A stretch of DNA of 64,000 bases from an uncultured Bacteroidota bacterium (GCA_902790215.1 CADAQX010000017.1:18626-82625), one strand, 5' to 3'. Positions 27,401 through 36,178 are shown, counted from the first letter of the stretch. The notes: generated from the sequence alone by a model not told the origin. Made by a program: numbers and translations.

Positions 27401-29791
27401 ATAGATGGCTTCGAGGCCTTCTATGTAATTGGAATACCAGTCACCGGTTATGTCAACGCCATGGTGGTTGTAATTAACAATGGAAAACCAACCGGTATAG
27501 TCGCCCACAGGTATTTCGAGCGTCTCCTCCGCCTCCTCGCCTGTGGGGTCTGTGGCGGTCACCTCCACACGGTACACAGCATACTCGCCGTCGCAGTAGG
27601 GGAGGTATTCGTACTTCTCAGGAGTGAATAGGAGCGTGAAAGACCCATCGGGATTGACGGGCAGTCTGCCTTTGCCGACAAGAAACCTGCCACCATCATG
27701 CTCGTTACCAACATCTTTTACCCAGTCGGCATAAGCAAACCACTGCGTCAAGGTATAGGACACCGAATCGGGCGCAACGGCGGCGCCACTGCGTGAGGTG
27801 AGTCTTCCCTCGACGCAGACCGGGCGACCATAGCGCTGGGTGTCGCTCGTTGCGTTCAGGGTCAGCGAAAGCGTGGGAAGCGTGTAGTTGTCCACTTCAA
27901 ACTGTACTCCGCCCAATTGGTCGCCGTTGAGGCTATACGAACTGAGGGAAAAATCGTTGTCGTAGTCTTCATTGGGATTAAGTACCTTCGACAAGACGAT
28001 GTGCCCTTCCGCCCAGCCCATGTCGTCGGTGGTGAGGTGCAGCGAGGTGATGCTGTCGCTGTATATACCGGCTTTCATATCCACCCGCAGGCGGTAGTGC
28101 GGAATGGGTCTGGGGGCTTCCCTGTCGCCTGGAGTTTGATGAAACGCCGTGACGGTGAAGTGGACAGTGTCCGTATAACGATAGGCGGGGGCGTTGAGGA
28201 AGAAGGAAACCGACGTGTCGGCATCCTCTTCCCACTCTTGATGGAAGCTTAGACTGCCATATATGTTATGACCCAAATCGGTCAGTCTTTTCCCTTGGTC
28301 GTCAATGCTGTAGCTGGCGACGTATTTCCCCTTTTCGGGCATCAGTGGACCGAAGTCGTAGCGTCCCGTTGTGTCGGTGTATGCTACAAGGGTGAGGGTG
28401 TCGCTTACCGAGTCGTCTTCTTTCCGGGGTATGGCAGTTAAGGAGACGGGGATGCCAACAATCGGTTGTCCTGTCACGGTGCTAAGCACCAATCCCTTGC
28501 CATTCGCCCTGTCGATGGGCTCAATGTCTGCTGTCTGGCAGGAGAAAGCGTGGATGTAGAAACTGCGCAGACAGCTGTCCGGCACGTCGGCGCTGGCCGG
28601 GAACGGCTCGTTGGCGACAAGCATGGAGTATTTCCCCACGGGGACTGGGGGGAAATAATAGCGATGCCTGTCCCCGTCGCCTTTCCCGGCTCGCTGCACC
28701 TGCATTGCAAAATCGTGCACCACGGGCTGCGACAAGGCAAAGCGTACCTTGTCCAGTCTGGACATCGTATCCAAGACACCGCTGATGTCCGGCACTATGC
28801 GTATATGCAGTGTGGCACTTGTGTCGCCCCGGTAGGTGAAGAAACACCCGCTGTCGGGCGAAACGACGGGGGCAACATCCACATAATATATAGGCGATGG
28901 CCCCGTTGAGCGAAAAACTCCCCTGCGGTGGCCTCCGGTGTAGTGGTTGACAAACCCCTTCAATTCGCGGCACAGCGTCTGCCAGCGTACCGAAGAGGTG
29001 TCGGTGTTTTGGCTTATCAGATACTGCGCCACCTCTTTCAATATAGTGAGTTTATACAGCGTCGTGCCGTTCTGGGGTATATCCATGCGGGCCAATGCAA
29101 ACGGGTTGACCAGCGAGCGGTAAAGGCTGTCGCTATAGACCAAGCCCTTGTCGCTGAAAAGCAGCGTGGTGCCCACTATGTTGTGCAGGGCGGCATAGCT
29201 CACAGCCTCGTACAGCGTAAGAGCGGCGTAGCTGTTCACCGAGTCGTGCTCCGTGAGAAAATCGTATTCGGCCACCTGTTTGCCTTGCAGCAGTGCCTTC
29301 GATGTCGACAGGGCGGCACGGCTATGGCTCAGGATACTGTCGTTCAACCGAGCGGGATCCCATGACCGAAAAACCGTGTCGGTGGGCTCGATGCTGCCAA
29401 GCCAGTCTGTAATGTTGCGGTCGAAAGGTCCCTTGTTGTATTTGGAAACATGCACATATATGCTCGCCAGCAACGAGTGGCACAAAGCCCTCTCCGTCGG
29501 GGCAAGATAGGGTAGCGTGTGGCGGAGTATTGCCTCGGAGTTCACGGTGTCCGACAGTTTCCGCCCCACAGAGGCCAAGCCGTAGGCGGCCCGCAGCAGG
29601 TCGTATGACGGCGAACCGCCGCTGGTGATTGTATCATCTTGTTTTGCATAGGCGTAATTTTGACATATCATCGTGTAGGCGTCGGCATAAGCCTTTGTCT
29701 CAACGAGAGAGTCAATGGTTCGCCACGGTGTCTGTGCCGATGCCGACAGGCAGCACAACAGGCTCAGCAGGATAAAAGTGCGCTTAATCAT
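24497..29791 (-). CDS. Alpha-2-macroglobulin-like giant envelope protein
   Basis: A 1764-residue protein with a signal peptide ending LSASAQ (about residue 20). It has a helical N-terminal region, several macroglobulin-like beta domains (an MG2-type YRYTDTVHFTVTAF near 515 and a DQYHIGDTLKVRV near 880) and a helical toroid-like region near 1370-1560. The order matches the bacterial alpha-2-macroglobulin group widespread in Bacteroidetes. The thioester motif CxEQ of the toroid is not present, so a covalent protease-trap mechanism is not expected. Location is probably the periplasm or outer membrane. It is a single-gene unit with its own promoter. The role (protease inhibition or envelope scaffold) is inference. 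Confidence 0.75.
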   Translation of the reverse strand: MIKRTFILLSLLCCLSASAQTPWRTIDSLVETKAYADAYTMICQNYAYAKQDDTITSGGSPSYDLLRAAYGLASVGRKLSDTVNSEAILRHTLPYLAPTERALCHSLLASIYVHVSKYNKGPFDRNITDWLGSIEPTDTVFRSWDPARLNDSILSHSRAALSTSKALLQGKQVAEYDFLTEHDSVNSYAALTLYEAVSYAALHNIVGTTLLFSDKGLVYSDSLYRSLVNPFALARMDIPQNGTTLYKLTILKEVAQYLISQNTDTSSVRWQTLCRELKGFVNHYTGGHRRGVFRSTGPSPIYYVDVAPVVSPDSGCFFTYRGDTSATLHIRIVPDISGVLDTMSRLDKVRFALSQPVVHDFAMQVQRAGKGDGDRHRYYFPPVPVGKYSMLVANEPFPASADVPDSCLRSFYIHAFSCQTADIEPIDRANGKGLVLSTVTGQPIVGIPVSLTAIPRKEDDSVSDTLTLVAYTDTTGRYDFGPLMPEKGKYVASYSIDDQGKRLTDLGHNIYGSLSFHQEWEEDADTSVSFFLNAPAYRYTDTVHFTVTAFHQTPGDREAPRPIPHYRLRVDMKAGIYSDSITSLHLTTDDMGWAEGHIVLSKVLNPNEDYDNDFSLSSYSLNGDQLGGVQFEVDNYTLPTLSLTLNATSDTQRYGRPVCVEGRLTSRSGAAVAPDSVSYTLTQWFAYADWVKDVGNEHDGGRFLVGKGRLPVNPDGSFTLLFTPEKYEYLPYCDGEYAVYRVEVTATDPTGEEAEETLEIPVGDYTGWFSIVNYNHHGVDITGDWYSNYIEGLEAIYVSCKALDNKLLSVTARLVIETAEPQPTVVWQGDIAIPAKQTSLDKLVPAIALPDGHLRFSLTSDNPCLRPSTLQASYLGFDATMPLDSLTIFASTEKDQYHIGDTLKVRVGSAKKASAMLLVSHEGSIIMLRHLRLDHGFTHIAIPIEEKWEGTLGVSVLAYRNGQRYVGSASVNVYRPRPQLKWQWIEPEGFNLTPADSGFHVQRLFAGAPSHWRLRFTDTLGNPVQTTLALTAYDNALNNLSGHGYSPFISYSYFISYSYHSSVPFRGNYNRLYCTFEQKYYRNNTKILNPAKSTPKTQKPFFALRKPEGNSRRQPSLGYPDLDIVNTLLSVGTCGYDVLYCAAATIGPDEDWFILNQQAMPQGVLRTDLSPYGPWFGNLRSDHDGIVDIRFNAPQRIARWYIDAVAMDRQGTTVFFCNTYDTYRDIMLMPNVPPFLYEGDSTSIAVRIDRYDGATAKGLDIRMYDGKKAQGKGVSKSLLDGATQVQFPMVAPRTLLPFMSRHRDFTLTATDPMHGDFVIDALSSSVNLLRRPRLHGNAYALSATDYSALQSRAKDLFHGKNNPIDNSIQIIFDTLYCAAAYHNSRAVDSLIQVLDKLQLPSGGWPCRQRQKTIFNETCVLAYLKTLMLIEKECPHVKIPESFRIQRSLQLADSLVFIHWNKYPKSRNSAREWFTVHDHFSRYPLDSMYFPMRDSLFANMLKKPEKWDIQVFYRHGDTALARKMARNIVQSSAYDPNHPERGRHCKDIGNSATAQLDHIDIFEEVLHDTVLADQVRQRIRYLLPTNVWYGTNRARLISRGFIRDPHWYKEHVDNNIMLVREIKSLEEPVSPDSPYGEYMITLTVTLDRPVNHLHIRSPHAACFSSHSTVSFIASSSAKFTDIQVKDVADSRIGTAAKQFAGKPDCLDIIIYSLPAGTHKLMYTVTTDRTGRFHLPPATVQCLALPWQESKKGLLQASTPAETLTR

Positions 29792-29819
29792 ACAGCAGTC
29801 ATCTATTCAATTGATTTTG

Positions 29820-29827
29820 CAAAGATA
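29820..29827 (-). promoter_or_regulatory. TAnnTTTG promoter element
   Basis: TATCTTTG on the minus strand, 29 bases upstream of the macroglobulin-like gene. Confidence 0.65.
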
Positions 29828-29842
29828 CAAAAAAAATATTGA

Positions 29843-30108
29843 TTGCTTGAATGTGTTAATGCTTGAATGCTTGAGTGGCTGGCGCGGTCAAATCACTCAA
29901 GCAATTAAACAATCAAGCAATTAAACAGATTCCGTCATGATTAGAGCCATTTTTGTGGCGAAAAGTGACATGCCACGTTTTTTTTAGTTGAAAGTTGAGA
30001 GTTGAGAAGATTGCTTGAGTGATTGCTTGATTGTTTGAGTATTTTTCACTCAAGCATTAACACATTCAGGCATTCAAGCAATATTTCAACTTTCAACTTT
30101 TAACATTT
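29843..30108. repeat. Intergenic short-period repeat tracts (TTGATTGC and AGTTGAGA types)
   Basis: This fills most of the 350-base gap between two divergent genes. It contains TTGAATGTGTTAATGCTTGAATGC then CAATTAAACAATCAAGCAATTAAAC, and AGTTGAAAGTTGAGAGTTGAG then ATTTCAACTTTCAACTTT: two nested pairs of complementary arms. Bases 29930-29990 between them look unique. Confidence 0.7.
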
Positions 30109-30125
30109 GTGTCGTTTTTTTTTTG

Positions 30126-30133
30126 TATATTTG
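30126..30133 (+). promoter_or_regulatory. TAnnTTTG promoter element
   Basis: TATATTTG with TTTG at 30106 upstream, only 10 bases before the start codon, giving a very short or nearly leaderless transcript. Confidence 0.6.
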
Positions 30134-30142
30134 CAAAGAGAA

Positions 30143-31069
30143 ATGATTAAACGCTACGTACTCATATTCCTGAGTGTCATGCTTCTGTGCAAGGTCAATG
30201 CGCAGGAGTTCCGGTGTGCTGTCTCAATAAACAACCAGAAACTACTCTCCACCACCCAGTCCTACCAATCCACCGACAAGAAAGTTTTCGAGAGCATGAA
30301 ACAGGCACTCGAGGATTTTATCAACTCCCGCCGCTGGACCAACCTCGACCTGGAGCAGCACGAAAAGATAGACTGCTCCTTCAGCATCATCCTCAACGAG
30401 CGCACCTCGCTCACCGACTTCAAAGGGCAAATCACCATGCAAATGCGCCGCCCCGTCTACAACTCGTCCTACACCACAGGCCTGTTCAACTACATCGAGT
30501 CCGCCGACTTCGCCTTTGTCTACAACGAGAGCCAGCCGCTCGACTACGACCCCAACACCTTCTACGGCAACCTCTCCTCAACCGTCGCCTACTACCTCTA
30601 CATCATGCTCGGTATCTACTTCGACAGCTACGGCCCCAACGGCGGCGAGCAATTCTACGAAATGGCGCGCACCGTCTGCCAGACCGCCGACGCCGTGCAG
30701 CAGTACAAAGGCTGGAACAGCCGCGAAAGCCAGAAAGCACGCTACTGGTTTATGGAAAACCACACCAACTCCGCCTACAGCGGCCTCCACACCGCCTACT
30801 ACCTCTACCACCGCATGGGACTCGACATGATGACCAAAGACCAGCCACAGGCACGACAGAACATCATCGCCGCCCTGCAAGCCCTGCAGCAAGTCAACAA
30901 AGTGCGCCCCAACCTGCTGTCCGTAACACAATTCGTCGATGTGAAAATCTCCGAGATAGTCAGCATCTTCACCCCGGCGCCCGCCGAAGAACAGAAAACC
31001 GTCTATAACATTATCAAAGAGATAAGCCCCATCAACACCTCCAAACTGAAAGACTTCGCCACCAAATAG
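30143..31069 (+). CDS. PorD-like (DUF4835) type IX secretion protein
   Basis: A 308-residue protein with a signal peptide (cleavage near VNAQ, about residue 20) starting at MIKRYVL; an upstream in-frame ATG would include the promoter. The mature part resembles DUF4835. It opens with F-x-C-x-V-x-I-N-x-Q, has the SIILNE and QIQ/ITMQM-like strands, an aromatic middle (LDYDPNTFYGNL), a helical second half with YYLYIMLGIYFDSYGPNGGEQFY, and a short basic tail. DUF4835 proteins are now often named PorD and are linked to T9SS. That fits the T9SS-tailed proteins at 2-4126 and 33563-35953. The link is family knowledge, not shown here. The aminotransferase follows after a repeat. Confidence 0.8.
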   Translation: MIKRYVLIFLSVMLLCKVNAQEFRCAVSINNQKLLSTTQSYQSTDKKVFESMKQALEDFINSRRWTNLDLEQHEKIDCSFSIILNERTSLTDFKGQITMQMRRPVYNSSYTTGLFNYIESADFAFVYNESQPLDYDPNTFYGNLSSTVAYYLYIMLGIYFDSYGPNGGEQFYEMARTVCQTADAVQQYKGWNSRESQKARYWFMENHTNSAYSGLHTAYYLYHRMGLDMMTKDQPQARQNIIAALQALQQVNKVRPNLLSVTQFVDVKISEIVSIFTPAPAEEQKTVYNIIKEISPINTSKLKDFATK

Positions 31070-31115
31070 CCACTCAAACAATCAAGCAATCAGACAATCA
31101 AGCAATCATTTGATA
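31070..31115. repeat. CAATCAAGCAATC repeat before the aminotransferase
   Basis: Four to five ACAATCAAGC/AGACAATC units, the right-arm type of the window's repeat family, between the PorD-like stop and the aminotransferase start. Confidence 0.7.
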
Positions 31116-31132
31116 ACCTAATATAAAACATC

Positions 31133-32449
31133 ATGACACAAATACCCATACAGAAAGAGGTAATCGACAAGATTGCCGGCCAAAACAAAATCGCCAACCC
31201 TGGCAAAGCCAGCATCCGCGAGATGCGCAAAATGATCCAGGACGTGGAGCATGAGACGGGCATCCGTTTCGTAAAGATGGAAATGGGCATTCCCGGACTG
31301 CCCGCACCCCAGGTCGGAGTCAACGCCCAGATCGAGGCCCTCAAAAGCGGCGTCGCCTCCATCTATCCCGAAATCTACGGCACCGCCGACTTCAAGAAAG
31401 AGGCGGCACGCTTCGTGAAGAACTTCCTCGACATCGACGTCACTCCCGACTGCTGCGTCCCCACCGTCGGCTCCATGCAGGCCGGATTCGCCAGCTTCCT
31501 CACCCTCACCCGCTATGATGCCAAAAAGACCAAAGTGCTCTTCATCGACCCTGGCTTCCCCGTGCAGAAACAGCAGTGCCGCGTGCTCGGCATCCCCATG
31601 AAAGCCTTCGACGTCTATGAATACCGCGGCGACAAACTGCGCGACAAACTCGAAGAGGAACTCAAGGACGGCGACGTCGCCTGCCTCATCTACTCCAGCC
31701 CCAACAACCCCGCCTGGTTCTGCTTCACCGAGCACGAACTGAAAATCATCGGCGAAATGGCCAACAAATACGGAGTCGTCGTCATGGAAGACTCCGCCTA
31801 CTTCCTCATGGACTTCCGCAAAGACTACTCCGTCCCCGGACAGCCCCCCTTCCAGCCCACCGTGGCCAAATACACCGACCGCTACGTCATCATGATCTCC
31901 GGCTCCAAGAGCTTCTCCTATGCCGGTGAGCGTATCGCCATGATGGTGTGCAGCCCCAAACTCTTCAACATGGAATGCCCCGACCTGGCACGCTACTACA
32001 GCCAGACCCAGCTCGGCCGCGCACTCATCTTCGGCACACTCTACTGCCTCAGCTCAGGCACCGCCCACTCCGTGCAGTACGCCATGGCTGCCATGCTCAA
32101 GGGAGCCAACGACGGCACCTTCAATTTCGTCAAGGACATCAAGGAATACGGCGAGAAGGCCAAAATCATGAAACAGATGTTCACCGACAACGGGTTCTTC
32201 ATCGTCTATGACAAAGACATGGGCGAAGACATCGGCGACGGCTTCTACTTCACCTTCTGCTACCCCGGCTACGAAGGCGTCGACCTGCTCAACGAGCTCA
32301 TCCGCTATGGCATCAGCGCCATCGCCCTCGACATCACCGGCAGCCACAAACAGGGCATCCGCGCCTGTGTGGCACTCGTGCTGCGCGACCAGTTCCCCGA
32401 CCTCAAAGCCCGACTGGAAAAATTCCACGCCGACCACCCCGTCAAGTAA
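31133..32449 (+). CDS. PLP-dependent aminotransferase, class I/II
   Basis: A 438-residue fold-type I aminotransferase. It has the substrate-entry and cofactor motifs GSMQAGF, YSSPNNPAWFCF, MEDSAYF and the PLP lysine in SGSKSFSYAGERIAMM, with an Arg near ITGSHKQGIRACVAL at the end for the substrate carboxylate. Length is normal for the class. The substrate cannot be deduced; relatives in Bacteroidales are annotated only as pyridoxal phosphate-dependent aminotransferase. It lies 64 bases behind the PorD-like gene and could share its transcript. Confidence 0.85.
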   Translation: MTQIPIQKEVIDKIAGQNKIANPGKASIREMRKMIQDVEHETGIRFVKMEMGIPGLPAPQVGVNAQIEALKSGVASIYPEIYGTADFKKEAARFVKNFLDIDVTPDCCVPTVGSMQAGFASFLTLTRYDAKKTKVLFIDPGFPVQKQQCRVLGIPMKAFDVYEYRGDKLRDKLEEELKDGDVACLIYSSPNNPAWFCFTEHELKIIGEMANKYGVVVMEDSAYFLMDFRKDYSVPGQPPFQPTVAKYTDRYVIMISGSKSFSYAGERIAMMVCSPKLFNMECPDLARYYSQTQLGRALIFGTLYCLSSGTAHSVQYAMAAMLKGANDGTFNFVKDIKEYGEKAKIMKQMFTDNGFFIVYDKDMGEDIGDGFYFTFCYPGYEGVDLLNELIRYGISAIALDITGSHKQGIRACVALVLRDQFPDLKARLEKFHADHPVK

Positions 32450-32472
32450 AATCCTCCCGACAGACATATTCC

Positions 32473-32505
32473 AAAGGGCAGCCGACATAACGACGACTGC
32501 CCTTT
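32473..32505 (+). terminator. Terminator after the aminotransferase
   Basis: AAAGGGCAG pairs with CTGCCCTTT and is followed by a T-rich stretch. A second hairpin (AAGGGCA ... TGCCCTT) follows at 32518-32540. Confidence 0.75.
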
Positions 32506-32643
32506 CCCTTTTAGAAGAAGGGCATCCAGTGAATGCCCTTCGATAGCGAAGCGGAGAAAGCACCGCCCCGCGGTTGCTGGCCTGTCAAAGCCTCTCCAAA
32601 AGTCCCTCACTTTTGGAGGATGCAAAAAGTAATGCTTGATTCT

Positions 32644-32902
32644 GGTGAGACGCTTGCCGCTTCGCGCGTAATTTATATTTTATTCTGTGAGGGGTTACGC
32701 CAACTTTCGCCACCTTACTTTAACGTTCCGAAAGTGTCGTATATTTGTCCCCAACGTTCTTCTGTGCGCCTTTCGGGCTCGAAGTTGCGTCGTTCTTTAT
32801 CATATCGTTTTTCGATATGTTTCCCATCGTTTTCCCTTTGTGAAAGGGAAAACGAGTGGAAAACGATCGAATAACGAGCGAATAAATGACGACGCTTGAT
32901 GG
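32644..32902 (+). repeat. Dispersed ~260-bp element, copy 2 (inverted)
   Basis: Reverse-complement copy of the element at 20125 and 55907. It reads GACGCTTGCCGCTTCGCGCG at one end, CCCAACGTTC in the middle, a TTTTCCCTTTGTGAAAGGGAAAA hairpin and TGACGACGCTTGATGG at the other end. It fills the gap between the aminotransferase and the lipoprotein gene. The flanking 32541-32643 and 32903-33013 hold nothing I recognise. Confidence 0.85.
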
Positions 32903-33013
32903 TTGCATCAACGACTGAATATGCTTGTCAAACTTTAGTTTTTTATTCGATGTGTTTCCTATAAATAAGGGAAAAGGCGTGATAATGAATGGCTTTGGGA
33001 CGGGGTGCTGGGG

Positions 33014-33060
33014 AAAAAAGACGAGAGTCGGGAAGACTGTTCCCCGACTCTCGTCTTTTT
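33014..33060. terminator. Bidirectional terminator
   Basis: AAAAAGACGAGAGTCGGG pairs with CCCGACTCTCGTCTTTTT, with A and T runs on both sides. It ends the minus-strand lipoprotein gene at 33074. Confidence 0.9.
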
Positions 33061-33073
33061 CCGGATTGGTGGA

Positions 33074-33541
33074 TTATCGGGTGTAGACCCCGATTTGCCT
33101 TTCGGCATCCAGTCTGTATTTCTGCAGTTCGAGAAACTCTTCGCTGTTCTTGTTCCAGTCGGTGAAGGTGCCCACATAGCCGCGTATTGTGACGATGTAG
33201 CGATGGCCGTCGCGCTCGGACACGATGTCGAACACGGGTGCCACGAGGATGTCGCCTTCATGCTTCTGCAGGGTTTTGTTGGTGGCGGCAATCCTGAGAC
33301 GCTCGCGGAGGGCGTCGGGGGTGGCGCCGTTGCCGACCAGGGCTTTCAGTTCCTTGCCCTCGAAGACCCAAGAGTCGGAGAAGCTTACGGGGTTAACCTG
33401 CACTTTGACGGTGGGAGGAATGACGAATACATCGGTGCCGGCGTCGGCAATGCGGGTTTCGGCATAGTGGTATTTGAAGGAGGAGCAGGAGCTCAGCGAT
33501 GCGGCAATGACTGCTGCGGCAATAATGAGTTTGGCTTTCAT
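33074..33541 (-). CDS. Small lipoprotein of unknown function
   Basis: A 155-residue protein with a lipoprotein signal (lipobox LSSC, Cys19). The mature part is mixed beta with ISERDGHRYIVTIRGYVGTF near the middle and is not a family I can name. It is probably anchored in the inner leaflet of the outer membrane or the inner membrane. It sits 21 bases after the C10 protease gene on the same strand and ends at a strong terminator. It could be a co-transcribed partner or inhibitor of the protease, but nothing in the sequence shows that. Confidence 0.7.
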   Translation of the reverse strand: MKAKLIIAAAVIAASLSSCSSFKYHYAETRIADAGTDVFVIPPTVKVQVNPVSFSDSWVFEGKELKALVGNGATPDALRERLRIAATNKTLQKHEGDILVAPVFDIVSERDGHRYIVTIRGYVGTFTDWNKNSEEFLELQKYRLDAERQIGVYTR

Positions 33542-33562
33542 GGGTGTGTTGCTTTTTTTGTG

Positions 33563-35953
33563 TTATTTCTTTATCAGTTTGGTGGTGCGGGTGCCGCTCT
33601 TGACGAAGTAGACACCTTGTGGCAGGGATGCGATGTCGATGGTGTTGCTTCCGCTGTGGGCCTGACGGCTGAGCACGGCACGGCCTGTCATGTCGTAGAT
33701 GACAACGTCCGATGCAGCAGGCAGGGTGACGGTGACGGCGCTTGTGGCAGGGTTGGGGTGGAGGCTGAAAGCATCGGCAGTAGCGGCGGGGTCAATGGCA
33801 ACGGGGTAGTTGCTTTCGTAGCAGCCCAGGTCGATACGGCCGTTGCGGCAGCGGAGTTTCTTGTCGAGGTCGCCGTCGGTGATGCATTCGGCCAGGCGCT
33901 GGCCAGCATCGATACAGACAGAGCCCCGTGCCAGATGCCAGTCGGCATTGTCGGGCTCGGTGCGTTGGCCGGGGGTGGCAGAGGGGTTGTTGAAGCGGGG
34001 TCCTTCGGCAGCGTTGTTGTCGCTGCTCAGCAGGATGCAGGTGCTGTCGCCCACGGCGGTGTCGTTGTCGAAGGCACTGTGGCGCAGACAGGTGTCGTTG
34101 AGCTCGGTATTGATGCGCAGGCAGGTGTCGTTGCCCCACACAATGTTGTTTACAAAGCTGTTGCGTTTGTGGTTGAAGACGACCCCGATGCCGTGGTTGG
34201 CCACGATGTCGCTGTTGGCGATGCGGGCGGTGCCGTCAAGCACAACGGCGTTGCCGTTGTTGTTGTTCAAGAGACTTTGGCGCATGACGGCATCGTTCAT
34301 CGAGCAGATGACGGGTGCCTGGTTGTCTTCGATACGTGTCCCTACGGCGACACAGTCGGACGAGGAGAGACTCATGACGGTGCCGCTGTTGCTTTTGCAG
34401 TTGCGTACGGTGAGATATTTTGTGGTGATGTCGCCTGAGAGGCTGATGCAGTTGGCTGAAGAGCTGTAGCCGTTCTGCAGTATGATATTGTTTATCGTCA
34501 GTTCACGTCGGATTGTGTTGTTGCGCGAGTACAGGAGGCCATGGCTGTTCTGGCCGTCGATGATGGTGGGATGCTGTTCGGGTCTTAGCTGCGAGATGGA
34601 GGTCTCCGTTCCGGCAAAGCCTCCGTAGATGGTGGCGGCATTGTTGAAAACAAAGGCGTAGTCGTTCTCTGTGTTGCCGTAGTAGGTGCCTTCTTTCATC
34701 CATATTTCCCTGTTGACTATTTTGTTGAGTGTAACAGCGGCTTCGATGTTGCTGTTGCTGTTTTCCCAACTGGTGCCGTCGCCGTTGCCGTCGGGCGAGA
34801 CGTGGAAGATGGTGAGGTGTCCGTCCCAGCCGGAGGGGTGTATGTTGATGACCATTTCGTGCTGCGAGGTGAAGCCTACCATGGTAGTGAGGGTATAGAA
34901 ACCGTCGGCATAGCCGCCCCAGCCCCAGTTGAAATGGTATTGGTTTCGGTTGTTATAGCCGTCCAGCACAAAGGCGTGGCCGCCATCGTTGGAGAAGCCC
35001 GAATACTCGATGGGTCTGCGGTCGTGTATTTCATTGCGGATGAGAGATATCCACTGCTGGTCGTTGTTGACGGCGTTGCGGGAATACCATACTGCATCGG
35101 TGTAGCCGAAATGGAGCAGGCCTTCGGGCACATCGTGTGTCTGAGCTCCGCTGCCGGAGGTGTGCGAGGGGTTTTGATAGTTCATGTTCACCACTACACC
35201 GCAGTGGTAGCAGAGCCGCGACACCATGTCGCGCTCGGCGGCAGAAGAGGTGCGCCGTATTTTGTCAGGCATGAGGTCGTAGTCGTAGTCGGTGGTGTCG
35301 AAGTTGACGGCTTGGACGCCATAGGTGGAATGCTGGTATGATTTCTGCCCGAAGCCGCGTGCCGGGAATCTGTAATAGCGTATAATCTGCGCCATGGCGG
35401 TGGCCACGCAGCCCACCACTACATGCTCTCCGTCCGAGACGGGACAGTAGTTGTTGTAGCCGCTGCCCTGCTCCCATGTGGAGGTGAGCAGGTATTCGTC
35501 GGCTTTGGGCTGGGGCAGTTCACTGCCATTGTCGGTGAGAAGCTCTTCCCATAGTTTAAGGTGGTCGGGGTTTGCGGGTGCGTCGGCCTTTATGCCCCTT
35601 TGTATCTCGTCGGCGTATGAGTTGAGCCACTGACGCATGTTGTCGGGCAGACGGCGGTTGTCGAAACTGCCGTTCATGGAGTAGCCGAGGACGGGCGTGC
35701 AGCGGTCGTCGGCACCCATGATGATGAAGCCTTGGCTGCCGTAGTTGAAGACGTAGAAGCTTGCTGTAGCCCCGGTAGCGGGGTCGACGTTGCTGTCAAT
35801 GGAGTAGAAGGCGAGCGTGTCGCCTTTTTCTATGAGTCCTTTCTGTTGAAGGAAATGGGTTGCGGCAATTCTTGCTGTGGCGACATCGACGGGTAAAGCA
35901 GCTGCCGTGGCGGTGACAAATAGCAGTGCTGCAATGGCTAAGGTGCGGTGCAT
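33563..35953 (-). CDS. C10 (streptopain-like) cysteine protease with beta-helix and T9SS tail
   Basis: A 796-residue secreted protease. Signal peptide and Spi-like propeptide occupy about residues 1-130. The papain-like C10 catalytic domain has Cys182 (VGCVATAMAQI), His326 (GGHAFVLDGY) and the HFNWGWGG motif. After about residue 390 comes a region of short beta-strands with many Asn and Asp (VNREIWMKEGTYYGN..., a parallel beta-helix-like stretch). The last about 75 residues are a type A T9SS sorting domain (SLHPNPA ... GVYFVK). Relatives include streptopain, PrtT and interpain. The domain mix suggests binding to a repetitive surface or glycan as well as proteolysis. A promoter is at 36016 and a small lipoprotein lies just downstream. 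Confidence 0.88.
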   Translation of the reverse strand: MHRTLAIAALLFVTATAAALPVDVATARIAATHFLQQKGLIEKGDTLAFYSIDSNVDPATGATASFYVFNYGSQGFIIMGADDRCTPVLGYSMNGSFDNRRLPDNMRQWLNSYADEIQRGIKADAPANPDHLKLWEELLTDNGSELPQPKADEYLLTSTWEQGSGYNNYCPVSDGEHVVVGCVATAMAQIIRYYRFPARGFGQKSYQHSTYGVQAVNFDTTDYDYDLMPDKIRRTSSAAERDMVSRLCYHCGVVVNMNYQNPSHTSGSGAQTHDVPEGLLHFGYTDAVWYSRNAVNNDQQWISLIRNEIHDRRPIEYSGFSNDGGHAFVLDGYNNRNQYHFNWGWGGYADGFYTLTTMVGFTSQHEMVINIHPSGWDGHLTIFHVSPDGNGDGTSWENSNSNIEAAVTLNKIVNREIWMKEGTYYGNTENDYAFVFNNAATIYGGFAGTETSISQLRPEQHPTIIDGQNSHGLLYSRNNTIRRELTINNIILQNGYSSSANCISLSGDITTKYLTVRNCKSNSGTVMSLSSSDCVAVGTRIEDNQAPVICSMNDAVMRQSLLNNNNGNAVVLDGTARIANSDIVANHGIGVVFNHKRNSFVNNIVWGNDTCLRINTELNDTCLRHSAFDNDTAVGDSTCILLSSDNNAAEGPRFNNPSATPGQRTEPDNADWHLARGSVCIDAGQRLAECITDGDLDKKLRCRNGRIDLGCYESNYPVAIDPAATADAFSLHPNPATSAVTVTLPAASDVVIYDMTGRAVLSRQAHSGSNTIDIASLPQGVYFVKSGTRTTKLIKK

Positions 35954-36015
35954 TTTTTTAATGTGTTTTTTATTGCTTGTGTATTGGACTTTGAAATAAT
36001 GACTATTTCGGGCTG

Positions 36016-36023
36016 CAAAATTA
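36016..36023 (-). promoter_or_regulatory. TAnnTTTG promoter element
   Basis: TAATTTTG on the minus strand upstream of the C10 protease. Confidence 0.55.
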
Positions 36024-36119
36024 CAACTTTTTTTGTGATTATGAGCAAAACGGAACAGTTTTTCTTCTTAAAAAAAGTCAAGATGCGAACATTATATTTC
36101 GGAGGTCGCAAAAATGTTG

Positions 36120-36127
36120 TATTTTTG
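36120..36127 (+). promoter_or_regulatory. TAnnTTTG promoter element for ybaK
   Basis: TATTTTTG followed by GCAT, 52 bases before the ybaK start. Confidence 0.6.
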
Positions 36128-36178
36128 CATTCCGTGAGGTTATGATTTTATCTTTTAATAATACTGTATTGTACTGTT

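Noticed and set aside
33005-34438. A long open frame antisense to the C10 protease
   Set aside because: It is a shadow of the GC-rich protease gene, has no recognisable motifs, and the protease on the other strand has clear catalytic residues.
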